DNA of 43,391 bases from Cloacimonetes bacterium UBA3541 (GCA_002376725.1 DFOM01000013.1:1-43391), one strand, 5' to 3'. Counted from the stretch's first letter, positions 1 to 9,207 are shown. A program made the numbers and translations. Notes: generated from the letters alone by a model not told the origin.

Positions 1-136
1 ATGTTAGTTTCGCGGTCTCTTCTTTTGTTGTTGAAGATGTGGTTACAATCTAAACACTTGTATCGTTGCAATCCTCTGAAACACCCGTTTTTTTTACTCT
101 CCTGGAATGGCATTTGGAGCATCGTTTTTTGTTCAC
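1..136 (-). pseudogene. Zinc-ribbon transposase N-terminus, frameshifted and cut by window edge
   Basis: Read on the minus strand from a GTG at 136, preceded by a good ribosome site (GGAGG at 147-143), this gives KKRCSKCHS followed, after an A8 run (positions 89-96), by NGCFRGLQRYKCLDCNHIF in the -1 frame. The paired CxxC motifs and the G-x-QRYKC spacing are the zinc ribbon found at the N-terminus of IS1/IS1595-type transposases. Without the frame change the zero frame reaches a stop after about 30 codons. The remainder lies beyond the left edge, so it cannot be told whether this is a dead copy, a sequencing error in the homopolymer, or -1 slippage on A_AAA_AAA. The exact family is uncertain. 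Confidence 0.6.
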
Positions 137-409
137 TTTTATCCTCCAAAATAAAAATGTGCATTTAACTCTATGCCATTCTTATGTATACCCCACTTTT
201 TAGCAACTACATTTCTTGCAATACACCAAAAGATGGGAATAATTCCTCTTCTGTGAAAAAGTGGCAATCTTAGATGAAGATAAAGTCAAATTACTACTTT
301 AAAATTGAAGCCATTCTTAAAAACAATTTTTTTAATACCTCATAATAATTCACTACCCTATATCTAATAAAAACTATTTGAGATAAGTGATTTCTGTTAC
401 AATGTTCTG
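137..409. other. AT-rich stretch between two transposase remnants
   Basis: No intact gene. On the minus strand an open stretch of about 55 codons (roughly 455 down to 285) continues from the IS630-type remnant and may be its decayed C-terminal tail, but I cannot match it residue by residue. The part at 137-280 would be the upstream end of the zinc-ribbon insertion element. I saw no convincing terminal inverted repeat. Confidence 0.3.
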
Positions 410-900
410 ATTCCTTTAAGTATTCATAACTTTCAATCAAAGCTTTTTTAACCTTATCTACTGAGTTCTATATTTTATTTCTGCAATTTAATCCCGATCA
501 TTGATCAAAGTTGTTCTATTGGTTTAATTCTGGACTGCAAGGCAGGAGAAAAAGATAGAATACATTATCAAATTACTTCAGATAGTTTGAAGTGTGCCAA
601 CCAGTCTTATCCAAAATAACTTTGTTTGGGAAGTTCTTCTATTCCTTAGAGGAAGCTTTTCATAAACAATGTCTTTACTTCAGTATGACTGTTTGTTGCC
701 AAAATGGATAAGATATCTACATTCCTAAGGTTAACCGCTGGAAAAAAGCAGATATATTGCCTTTCTATTTTACTTTGATACCAGTGAACTCTTTCCCTTG
801 CGAGTCTAACAGACTCAGGTATATCTATGCTCCTGTTGGAGAAAACAATTCTTAAATAAAAAAACGGAACTCTTATTCTTAGGTGTTTTGTGCCTCTCTT
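410..900 (-). pseudogene. IS630-type DDE transposase pseudogene
   Basis: Minus-strand translation, allowing frame changes, gives in order: RQYICFFPAVNLRNVDIL (about 765-710), a tract ending in a stop, then VILDKTGWHTSNYLK (620-576), a stop, and LPCSPELN followed one frame over by PIEQL-stop-SMI (about 545-495). The LDxxGWHTS and SPELNPIEQLW motifs are the DDE-region signature of IS630/Tc1-like transposases (DDE_3); the expected tryptophan codon after PIEQL is TGA here. At least two frameshifts and three in-frame stops show it is dead. The boundaries are approximate and no terminal repeats were recognised. Confidence 0.8.
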
Positions 901-977
901 CTTTTAGTTCAATTAATAATAAAATCAATAGATATCACTAACTGATAGTGTTTTTACCGCCATATGATAAAATGGAA

Positions 978-1109
978 GTCACAATTGGATATTTCGGATG
1001 TTTCTTAATACCTGTTTTGAAAGGATAAAAAATGAAAGGAAATTTGTTATTAGGTAAGTCATAGTATAATTGCAATTTAAAACTTATTCTACAAAAAAAT
1101 GAAACCTAA
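978..1109. repeat. Dispersed ~132-bp repeat, copy 1
   Basis: This block begins GTCACAATTGGATATTTC and ends ATGAAACCTAA. It matches 9074-9204 nearly base for base, with about five substitutions and one single-A indel by eye (roughly 95% identity). It contains no gene-length frame, only a ten-codon ATG frame (MKGNLLLGKS) behind a GAAAGG-like site that is also kept in the other copy. It lies between two transposase remnants, so it may be a solo element end or MITE-like sequence. Its nature is unknown. Confidence 0.85.
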
Positions 1110-1178
1110 CAGTCATCTCCAGTAGCTAAGTTGGTAAGTTTAAATTATCAATATTAATTAGAAGATTTGGATAAGTAT

Positions 1179-1650
1179 ATGGCTTATAGAGTTAAGAGAG
1201 TTTCTATCCGATTAAATTCTTATCAGGTAAAACATCCTGAAACTATAGAGATTTGGTTAGTAGTAGCTTAACCTAGATCTGATAAAAGTGGATGGGCAGG
1301 ATACTTTTATCCATTCTGTAATTTTTCTTCTGAGCCCAATCGTGGTAAAATTGTCGAAGTACACAGGCATTTGAAACAGGAATATGCTTTGAGATAAATA
1401 CTGTTCAATTCTTATGTCCGTTTGAAGAATATGAATCAACTATTTCTGCTGGCTATGTATTTTTGTATTTACTGAAGATATATATGAGTATCTCTACTTT
1501 TGGTACTACCTTATATAATGTTCTCTAGTGAGCAGGCAGATTAAAAAGTTTAAGGGTTTTGTATATTATAAGCTGTTTAACCTACTTAAAGAAAATGTTT
1601 TGCTCACTTTGTAAGATGGCAATAAAATATCCATATAAAGCTTTTTGGCG
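1179..1650 (+). pseudogene. IS4-like transposase C-terminal pseudogene
   Basis: The plus-strand frame from the ATG at 1179 reads MAYRVKRVSIRL, then IEIWLVVA-stop-PRSDKSGW, then KIVEVHRHLKQEYALR-stop, then NSYVRLKNMNQLFLLAMYF, and after a frame change IKKFKGFVYYKLFNLL. The order of a basic strand, the E-VHRHLKQEY helix and the RLKNM--LFLLAMYF segment matches the C-terminal third of IS4-like DDE transposases, where the final catalytic Glu lies in the helix before LKQEY. Several in-frame stops and at least one frameshift make it a remnant. The N-terminal two thirds are missing, and copy 1 of the dispersed repeat lies just upstream. Confidence 0.65.
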
Positions 1651-2002
1651 CGAATATCAACAATTAGCTATCCATTTTGCCTAAAAAACCGGAGGAAAAG
1701 AAACTTTTTCTCTAAATTATAAAAATTAATCCTCAAATTCTGGCTCCAATACCAAAGCTTATAATTATTCAATATCCTTAATAATTTAAAATTATCTTTT
1801 ACAAAAAAATTGGAACGATATATGCTTTAATTATATATATATATATATATTGAATTTAACTTCATAGTGTGTTATTATCATCCGATTTCAGTGCATAAAA
1901 AAAATACAGGATACTGGTTGTAAAAAGATATACAAAGATCATACTACAGCCGGTAGAAAGTAATCAAATAAAAGAACATAAATGTACAAAAGGAGTTAAC
2001 CT
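1651..2002 (+). other. Upstream region of the giant surface-protein gene
   Basis: This AT-rich region carries no gene. It holds the TA dinucleotide tract at 1832-1850 and, at 1988-1994, an AAAGGAG ribosome site eight bases before the ATG at 2003. I could not pick a convincing -35/-10 pair, but the promoter of the downstream gene must lie here unless transcripts enter from the decayed insertion-sequence zone. Confidence 0.5.
1832..1850. repeat. (TA)9.5 dinucleotide tract
   Basis: A pure TA run of 19 bases sits about 150 bp upstream of the start of a large secreted surface protein. Dinucleotide runs of this kind can slip in replication, and in some fimbrial promoters they change promoter spacing. 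Whether that applies here is unknown. Confidence 0.8.
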
Positions 2003-5000
2003 ATGAAACGACTCTCATTACTTACGGTGATGATAATCGCCATGTGTGTTGCTTTCGCAGGCATTGATGAGTATTATACCTTCAATGCTACTAACGGAAC
2101 CTACACTCCTATCGTAGGGACCGATGCGAATATTTCAGATGATGATGCACTCTCAGCGCCAATTCCCATTGGCTTTACTTTCCCTTATGGAAATTACACC
2201 TATACTGAGGTTAAGATTTCATCTAATGGCTGGATTGGTTTAGGTACTTTTCTGACCAGTACTATCCCTACTAATAACTTAGCTGCTCTAAACTATGTTA
2301 CTGTTGTAGCCCCTCTTTGGGATGACTGTGGCCTGGAAGTTGGTACCTGTGAGTATCTACTTTCAGGCACAGCATCTAACCGCATTTTTATCGTTCAATA
2401 TAATAACCTGCAATGGAAATATAATTCAAGTACTTATTTTAATCTGCAGGTTAGATTCTATGAGAGTGGTAAAATTGACTTTATTTATGGACCTTCAACT
2501 GGTGCTCCTCATTCTCCTAACGCCTCAATTGGCATTAATATGCTTCCTGGAGGTTCAGGCTGGTTTTACAGTATAACGCCGGGTTCTCCCGCCACTGCTT
2601 CAACCACTACTTCAAATAACAGTGTTGCAACCTGGCCTGGTGAAGGCATTATCTATGAGTTTAATCCTGTAGTAGCCGTTCCTAACGATTTAATCGCTCT
2701 TTCCATTACTGGTAATACTATTCCTATAGCTGAACAGAGTTACGATTACACTATAACTATACGCAATCGTGGTTCCAATCCACAAACTAGCTATCAGGTA
2801 AAACTGTTATTGGGCACTCAGGAAATCGGATCAGTTAATGGAACAACTATTCAACCCTTAGAGATGCTAACCTATACTATTCCCTGGACTCCCTCTACTG
2901 CAGGACCTGCTACTCTTTATGGCAAAGTAGTCTTAACTGGTGATGAGAATTCCACTAATGACCAGACACCGCCATTAAATGTTACTGTTCAACCTGCTGG
3001 AGTCCAAGCGGTAACCATTGGTGCAGGTAATGAATCAGCTCGCGTCCCTATGGATTTTTATTACGAGAACTCTCTTTTTGAATGTCTGTTTTATCCGGAT
3101 GAACTGGGCTTTACCAATGGAACCATAAGTTCCTTAGCTTTCTATAATAACTTTAGAGATTCAATTACCAACAGTGCAACCAAGATTTGGTTAGGCACAA
3201 CTACTCAGGCAGACCTTAGTGCAGGATGGATACCATCCACTCAATTAACTCTAGTATTTGATGGTAATATCACCTATCCCTCAGGAGAGAATACCATAAC
3301 CATATCACTGCAAACTCCCTATGTGTATACTCTTGGCAATCTGGTGATGATGGTGCAGAGACCGATGGATACTCAGAATTATTCTTCCTCGGATAACTTC
3401 CAGGCTCAAACCCTAGGGACAAGTCGTGCTCGTAAGGTCCAAAGTAATAGTACCGCTTATGATCCTGCTAATCCTCCGACAAACGCAACCGTTTCCGGAC
3501 AATTCCCTAAAACTACTATACTCTATTCTGGCCAAGCTATTGTAAACGATTTAGCTTGTTTAAGCATCTACGGTAATACTTTCCCCAGTGTTGGTACATC
3601 TACACCCTATACTATTACGGTTAAGAATAATGGCACTGCTATTCAAAGCAATTATACCGTTAAATTAATGAAGGAAGGTGGCGTTCTGCTTGGCTCTGTT
3701 TCGGGAGCAACCATCAATTCACTTGAGACTTTGGACTTCACTATTAACTGGACTCCTACTGAAACTGGAGCTACCTATATCTATGGTGAAGTAGAAATGA
3801 CGGATGATGAAATAGCCACTAACAATCAGTCTCTGCATATTAATGTTGAAGTTCAACCTGCTGGAGTGCAAGCGGTAACCATTGGTGCAGGTAATGCATT
3901 AGCTCGTGTCCCTATGGATTTCCGGGAGAAGAATTCTCTGTTTGAATGTCTGTTTTATCCGGATGAACTGGGTTTTACCAGTGGAACCATAACTTCCTTA
4001 GCGTTCTACAACAACTTTGTGACCAATCTACCTAATAAGCCAACCAAGATTTGGTTAGGTACAACTGATCAGGCAGACCTTAGTGCAGGATGGATACCAT
4101 CCACTCAATTAACTTTGGTATTTGATGGTAATATCACCTATCCCTCAGGAGAAAATATCATAACTATACCACTGCAAACTCCTTATATACATACTCCTGG
4201 CAATCTGGTAATGATGGTTCAGAGACCGATGGATACTCAGAATTATTCCTCAGAAGATAACTTCCAGGCTCAGATCGTAGGTACGAACCGTGCCCTTAAA
4301 TTCCAAGATGATCTCACTTTTTGTGATCCTGCCAATCCTCCAGTAGACGCAACCGTTTCCGGACAATTCCCTAAAACTACTATATTTTATTCTCAACTGA
4401 CTATTGTGAACGATTTAGGTTGCTTAAGCATTAGCGGTAATACTTTCCCCAGTGTCGGTACAGCCACACCCTATATCATTACAGTCAAGAACAATGGAAC
4501 TGTTGTGCAAAGCAATTATACCGTTAAATTAATGAAGGAAGGTGGCGTTCTGCTTGGCTCTGTTTCGGGAGTAACCATCAATTCACTTCAGACTTTGGAC
4601 TTTGCTTTTAACTGGACTCCTACTGAAACTGGAGCCACCTATATCTATGGTGAAGTAGAAATGACAGATGATGAAATAGCTACTAACAATCAGTCTCCTC
4701 ATATCAATGTTGCTGTTCAGCCTGTTGGAGTGCAACCAGTGACTATTGGTTTAGGTGATGAATTAGCTCTTGTTCCTATGGATTTCTTATATATGAATTC
4801 TCTATTTGAATGTCTGTTTTATCCGGATGAACTGGGCTTTACCAGTGGAACCATAACTTCCTTAGCTTTCTATAACAACTTTGCCCATTCACCTACTAAT
4901 GGTGCCACCAAGATTTGGCTAGGTACAACTAATCAGGCAGACCTTAGTGTAGGCTGGATACCCTCTACTCAACTAACCCTGGTATTTGATGGTAATATCA

Positions 5001-8000
5001 CCTATCCTGTTGGTGCTAATACCATTATCATACCACTACAAAATCCCTATATGCACACCCCTGGCAATCTGGTAATGATGGTTCAGAGACCAATGGATAC
5101 TCAGAATTATTCTTACGGGGAAGAGTTCCAGGCTCAAACTGTAGGTACGAGCCGTGCCCGAAAGGTTAAGAGTGATGATATTGCTTATGATCCTGCCAAT
5201 CCTCCAGCAGAAGCAACCGTTTCCGGACAATTCCCTAAAATTACTATCTTCTATTCTGGGCAGGCTATTGTAAATGATTTAGGTTGCTTAAATATCAGCG
5301 GTAATACCACTCCCAATATTGGTACAGCTACACCCTATACCATTACGGTCAAGAATCTTGGCACTACTGTTCAAAGCGATTATACCGTTAAATTGATGAA
5401 GGAAGGCGGTGTTTTGCTCAGTTCTGTTCCAGGAGTAACTATTAATTCTCTTCAGACTTTGGATTTCACTATTAACTGGACTCCTACTGAAACTGGAGCT
5501 ACCTATATCTATGGTGAAGTAGAAATGATAGGTGATGAAATAGCCGCTAACAATCAGTCTCCACATCTGAATGTCAATGTTTACCCCGTAGGTACAGCAG
5601 CCATAACAGTTGGAACAGGAAATAGTACTGGACGTATGCCAATGGATTTCCACTATAAAAATTCTTTATTTGAAACGATATATCTTGCTTCAGAACTCAA
5701 TATTGACGGTCTGCTTACCGATATCCAATTCTATAATAACTTCGTGACTAACCTTCCAGGGATGCCTACAAATATCTGGGTAGGAGAGACTACACAAACC
5801 GATCTTTCTGCTGGTTGGATACCATCCACTCAATTAACCCAGGTATTCAGCGGAAATGTGAACTATCCCGTTGGACAAAATGATATTTCGGTTCATTTTG
5901 ATCCTCCTTATCCTTATGGTGGAGGAAATCTGGCAGTAATGGTTGAGCGTCCGATGGATACTCAATATTATAGTTCATCCGATGTATTCCGCACTCAATT
6001 CGGAGCGGTGTCTAATCGTACTCGTAATGTATATAGCGATAACATAGATTATGATCCTGCTAATCCTCCTCCTACCACGTCACCCACAGCTTATTTTCCA
6101 ATGACCACTCTATTGGTTATAACTGAGGGATTAGGAGCTATTAATGGCACTGTTTATGGACCTGGTAATGTTCCTCTTGCTGGTGCCACTGTGGTAGTTC
6201 AAGGAACAACTCTGTCCTATACCACGGGTGCAGATGGAACCTTCACCTTCCCTTATGTTTATCAAGGTACGCAGCAAGTTACTGCATCAAAACATGGCTA
6301 TTATGATGCAACTAATACGGTGACCGTAATTGAAGATCAAACGGTTACTACTAACTTTACTCTTACTCCATTACCTCAAGTAACGGTAACTGGTCGCATA
6401 GTAGGAAGTGATCAACCCACGGTAGGACTTGCCGATGCAACAATTAGCTTGAGTGGTTATGAGAGTTATGAAGCTACCACTAATAACAATGGACAATTCA
6501 CTATTCCTAATGTCTATGCCAATCATACCTATGACTATGTAGCTTCAGCTATGGGATATCAAAATGCTACTGGACAGGTGGTAGTAGGTTCTACTAATGT
6601 TAATACAGGAGATATAGTTTTAACTGAATTAACCTATCCTCCTTCTGGAGTTCAAGCTACAGAAGTTAATCAGAATTTGGTGAACCTTACCTGGATGGCA
6701 CCTACTCCCGACGCAGTAGGTGAATGGCTTCACTACGATAATGGCCAGAATCATACTAGTATAGGCACAGGTGCAGCAGCAGACTTTGATGTAGCGATAC
6801 GTTTTCCTGCTTCTGCCTTGCAGGATTATGTAGGTATGAGTCTTTATGCAGTTAAAGCTTGGCCTGCTCAAGCGGGATCTTTCTCTATTCGGGTATGGAC
6901 TGGTGGTAATGCTTCAGCACCTGGTCCTATGGTAGTAGACCAACCTTTCACACCTACATTAGGTACTTATAATACTGTAATGTTAAACAATCCAGTGGCC
7001 ATAACTGGAACCGAGGAACTCTGGTTTGGTTATCGTTGTAATGTAACCGGCGGCTATCCTGCAGGTTGTGATTCAGGTCCTGCCGTAGATGGTTTTGGGA
7101 ATATGATGTATTTCCAGGGCAGTTGGACTACTACATTAGAACAGAACCCTGACCTCAATTATAACTGGAATATTCAAGGTTATGTAGGATATTCTGCTCC
7201 AGATAGAGCACTTGAAATTAGTTTGTCGCTTCCTCATTCTTTGGTATTAAGCACTGTTGGTATGCGTTCTGTCACTACCGGTATTTTAACGACCAATCCA
7301 GATAATGCTAAACTTCATCCAGAATCTAAGGCTAATAATGGTTTTGATATACAGCTTTCGTCTGATAAGGAGACTAATCAGCATAGATATGATTCTATTG
7401 GAAATATTAAAGTAAGACAAGAGCATAATAGCTATGATGTGAAAGATAATAGAGCACTATCAGGTTACAAGGTCTGGCGTTTACTGCAAGGACAGGAGAT
7501 CAATGAAAGTGCCTGGACCCTTCTTACCACAGATGTTATAACTGCTACCGCCTATCAAGATAATGGTTGGGGCTCAGTTCCCGATGGTATGTATAAGTGG
7601 GCAGTAAAAGCGGTTTATACGGGCAACATAATGTCCAATCCCGCCTTTTCCAATGCTTTACCTAAATTGACTCAGATAGGAACTATTGCGGGAACAGTTA
7701 AGAATCAGCAGAATGCACCTATAATGGGAGCTACGGTAACCTGTGGAGATGTTACAGCTACCACTGATAACAGTGGAGCCTATAGCATGCAAGTTCCTGC
7801 AGGAACTCATAGTGTGACCGCCAGTGCAACAGGTTATGATTCAGTTACTCAGGATAATGTGATAGTGGTAACTGGTCAGACTACCACCGTTAACTTCGTA
7901 CTTCCTCCCAGCAGTACAATTATTATACTGGAGGATAGTTTTGAGACCTATGAGAACTTTGCTCTGACCTTTGCACCCTGGACCTGTGTTGATGTAGACC

Positions 8001-8767
8001 TGAGTGCTACTTATGGCATTAGTGGAGTAAGCTTCCCCAATTGCTATGCTCCTATGGCATACATCATCTTTGTGCCCTCAGCTACAACTCCTCCACTTAC
8101 TGCCACAGATGTAACTCATACCGGTACTAAAATAGCGGCTTCTTTTGCTGCAACTTCTCCTCCTAATAATGACTGGTTGATTACCCCGGTACTACATCGT
8201 CCTACTCAGATAACCTTCTGGGCACGCTCTTATGTAACCACTTATGGAATGGAAAGGTTTAAAGTAGGTGTCTCTACCACTGGAACTAATCCGAGCAATT
8301 TCACTATCATCAGTGGACCTAACTATATAGAAGCTCCTGCAGTATGGACAGAATATACCTATGTAATTGATGGACAACCTGAAAATGCATATATCGGTAT
8401 TCAGTGTGTATCTAATGATGCTTTCATCTTCCTATTAGATGATGTTACGGTAGAAGCCACACCTCTAGAAGATCCTACGGTTCCAGTTCTAGCAACAGAG
8501 CTGCAGGGTAACTATCCCAATCCTTTCAATCCGGAGACCACTATTCGCTACAGTGTGAAAGAAACAGTACCTGTCACTATTGAGGTTTATAATCTCAAGG
8601 GACAGCTGGTTCGTACCTTAGTGAATGAGGTCAAGACAGCAGGTAACTATTCAGTAGCCTGGAACGGAAGAGATAGTCATAACCAGCCTGTATCCAGTGG
8701 AGTCTATTTCTATAAGATGAACGCTGGTAAATACAGCAGCACTAAGAAGATGATTATGATGAAATAA
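2003..8767 (+). CDS. Giant secreted modular protein with tandem repeats and type-A C-terminal sorting domain
   Basis: This 2,254-residue protein has an N-terminal signal peptide (MKRLSLLTVMIIAMCVAFA). The order of parts is: a nidogen-like or lectin-like module (about 20-222); a CARDB-type domain (about 228-329); three tandem 288-residue units, each a ~185-residue module with an FECLFYPDELGFT-like core plus a CARDB domain (330-1193); a fourth, diverged copy of the first module (1194-1375); two carboxypeptidase-regulatory-like domains (about 1378-1545); a fibronectin III domain that appears interrupted by an inserted domain (1545-1886); a third regulatory-like domain (1893-1970); a choice-of-anchor-J/MAM-like domain (1973-2152); and a C-terminal sorting domain (2168-2254) with NYPNPFNPETTIRY and a terminal KKMIMMK. 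By analogy with sorted proteins of the Bacteroidetes/Cloacimonadota type it should be exported and held at the cell surface or released. Adhesion or polymer binding is likely, but the ligand is unknown. The ATG has a strong AAAGGAG site. Confidence 0.9.
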   Translation: MKRLSLLTVMIIAMCVAFAGIDEYYTFNATNGTYTPIVGTDANISDDDALSAPIPIGFTFPYGNYTYTEVKISSNGWIGLGTFLTSTIPTNNLAALNYVTVVAPLWDDCGLEVGTCEYLLSGTASNRIFIVQYNNLQWKYNSSTYFNLQVRFYESGKIDFIYGPSTGAPHSPNASIGINMLPGGSGWFYSITPGSPATASTTTSNNSVATWPGEGIIYEFNPVVAVPNDLIALSITGNTIPIAEQSYDYTITIRNRGSNPQTSYQVKLLLGTQEIGSVNGTTIQPLEMLTYTIPWTPSTAGPATLYGKVVLTGDENSTNDQTPPLNVTVQPAGVQAVTIGAGNESARVPMDFYYENSLFECLFYPDELGFTNGTISSLAFYNNFRDSITNSATKIWLGTTTQADLSAGWIPSTQLTLVFDGNITYPSGENTITISLQTPYVYTLGNLVMMVQRPMDTQNYSSSDNFQAQTLGTSRARKVQSNSTAYDPANPPTNATVSGQFPKTTILYSGQAIVNDLACLSIYGNTFPSVGTSTPYTITVKNNGTAIQSNYTVKLMKEGGVLLGSVSGATINSLETLDFTINWTPTETGATYIYGEVEMTDDEIATNNQSLHINVEVQPAGVQAVTIGAGNALARVPMDFREKNSLFECLFYPDELGFTSGTITSLAFYNNFVTNLPNKPTKIWLGTTDQADLSAGWIPSTQLTLVFDGNITYPSGENIITIPLQTPYIHTPGNLVMMVQRPMDTQNYSSEDNFQAQIVGTNRALKFQDDLTFCDPANPPVDATVSGQFPKTTIFYSQLTIVNDLGCLSISGNTFPSVGTATPYIITVKNNGTVVQSNYTVKLMKEGGVLLGSVSGVTINSLQTLDFAFNWTPTETGATYIYGEVEMTDDEIATNNQSPHINVAVQPVGVQPVTIGLGDELALVPMDFLYMNSLFECLFYPDELGFTSGTITSLAFYNNFAHSPTNGATKIWLGTTNQADLSVGWIPSTQLTLVFDGNITYPVGANTIIIPLQNPYMHTPGNLVMMVQRPMDTQNYSYGEEFQAQTVGTSRARKVKSDDIAYDPANPPAEATVSGQFPKITIFYSGQAIVNDLGCLNISGNTTPNIGTATPYTITVKNLGTTVQSDYTVKLMKEGGVLLSSVPGVTINSLQTLDFTINWTPTETGATYIYGEVEMIGDEIAANNQSPHLNVNVYPVGTAAITVGTGNSTGRMPMDFHYKNSLFETIYLASELNIDGLLTDIQFYNNFVTNLPGMPTNIWVGETTQTDLSAGWIPSTQLTQVFSGNVNYPVGQNDISVHFDPPYPYGGGNLAVMVERPMDTQYYSSSDVFRTQFGAVSNRTRNVYSDNIDYDPANPPPTTSPTAYFPMTTLLVITEGLGAINGTVYGPGNVPLAGATVVVQGTTLSYTTGADGTFTFPYVYQGTQQVTASKHGYYDATNTVTVIEDQTVTTNFTLTPLPQVTVTGRIVGSDQPTVGLADATISLSGYESYEATTNNNGQFTIPNVYANHTYDYVASAMGYQNATGQVVVGSTNVNTGDIVLTELTYPPSGVQATEVNQNLVNLTWMAPTPDAVGEWLHYDNGQNHTSIGTGAAADFDVAIRFPASALQDYVGMSLYAVKAWPAQAGSFSIRVWTGGNASAPGPMVVDQPFTPTLGTYNTVMLNNPVAITGTEELWFGYRCNVTGGYPAGCDSGPAVDGFGNMMYFQGSWTTTLEQNPDLNYNWNIQGYVGYSAPDRALEISLSLPHSLVLSTVGMRSVTTGILTTNPDNAKLHPESKANNGFDIQLSSDKETNQHRYDSIGNIKVRQEHNSYDVKDNRALSGYKVWRLLQGQEINESAWTLLTTDVITATAYQDNGWGSVPDGMYKWAVKAVYTGNIMSNPAFSNALPKLTQIGTIAGTVKNQQNAPIMGATVTCGDVTATTDNSGAYSMQVPAGTHSVTASATGYDSVTQDNVIVVTGQTTTVNFVLPPSSTIIILEDSFETYENFALTFAPWTCVDVDLSATYGISGVSFPNCYAPMAYIIFVPSATTPPLTATDVTHTGTKIAASFAATSPPNNDWLITPVLHRPTQITFWARSYVTTYGMERFKVGVSTTGTNPSNFTIISGPNYIEAPAVWTEYTYVIDGQPENAYIGIQCVSNDAFIFLLDDVTVEATPLEDPTVPVLATELQGNYPNPFNPETTIRYSVKETVPVTIEVYNLKGQLVRTLVNEVKTAGNYSVAWNGRDSHNQPVSSGVYFYKMNAGKYSSTKKMIMMK
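2990..5581 (+). repeat. Three tandem repeats of exactly 864 bp, plus a partial fourth
   Basis: The codon after the GTT that begins each unit falls at 2990, 3854, 4718 and 5582, a spacing of 864 bp (288 codons) each time. Units 1-3 are very similar at the DNA level over long stretches; for example the segments containing GGATGAACTGGG and GGAACCATAA recur in all three. The fourth start (5582 to about 6120) is much more diverged and lacks the following CARDB part. The length has stayed exactly in phase, with compensating small indels inside units. Confidence 0.9.
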
Positions 8768-8791
8768 TCCTAAATCAACTATCTAAAATAT

Positions 8792-8827
8792 ATCCCCGTA
8801 TGGTTATCCTTACGGGGATTTTATTTA
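8792..8827 (+). terminator. Rho-independent terminator after the giant surface protein
   Basis: A perfect 9-bp stem, ATCCCCGTA (8792-8800) with TACGGGGAT (8811-8819), encloses a 10-base loop and is followed by TTTATTTAT. It lies 25 bp after the stop codon at 8765-8767. Confidence 0.9.
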
Positions 8828-9073
8828 TATTATCCTACTCGTCCTGATTAAATAATAAAATAGACTCTGGCTATTTTATTAGATTAAAATTATATTATTA
8901 TGATTTTGGAAGATTATAAATAACTCTCTGCCCAAAATACGATGCTAAAATTACATAATTTTTAAAAAATGTTCTTGTATTTACCAATGAAATTATGGAC
9001 TTTTTCTCATAAACAAAGTTTCACTTTTTGCAATGCCATTTTTGATTGCCATCTACAATTTTGTAAAAAGTAT
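8828..9073. other. AT-rich intergenic stretch with a hairpin
   Basis: No gene is seen. A perfect 10-bp AT-only stem with a 7-base loop lies at 8854-8880 (AATAAAATAG against CTATTTTATT). It could be a second, weak terminator, but it has no GC base. Confidence 0.4.
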
Positions 9074-9204
9074 GTCACAATTGGATATTTCAGGTGTTTC
9101 TTAATACCTGTTTTGAAAGGATAAAAATGAAAGGAAATTGGTTATTAGGTAAGTCATAGTATAATTGCAATTTAAAACTGATTCTACAGAAAAATGAAAC
9201 CTAA
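9074..9204. repeat. Dispersed ~132-bp repeat, copy 2
   Basis: Near-identical to 978-1109 and one base shorter. It ends three bases before the -35 box of the fur promoter. The short ATG frame kept in both copies reads MKGNWLLGKS here. No protein-coding function is evident. Confidence 0.85.
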
Positions 9205-9207
9205 AGC

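Noticed and set aside
5288..5653. Antisense frame of 121 codons inside the giant surface-protein gene
   Set aside because: It is opposite a well-supported repeat module, has no ribosome site and no recognisable domain; repetitive codon use of the sense strand leaves such frames open.
2990..6120. Regular repeats suggesting a CRISPR array
   Set aside because: The repeat unit is 864 bp, in frame and protein-coding, without short direct repeats and unique spacers.
8854..8880. AT-only hairpin as a second terminator
   Set aside because: The stem has one GC pair at most and no T run; the strong terminator at 8792 already explains transcript end.
9127..9159. Ten-codon frame MKGNWLLGKS kept in both copies of the dispersed repeat
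   Set aside because: It has a plausible ribosome site, but two near-identical DNA copies would keep it by descent alone; conservation is not evidence of translation.
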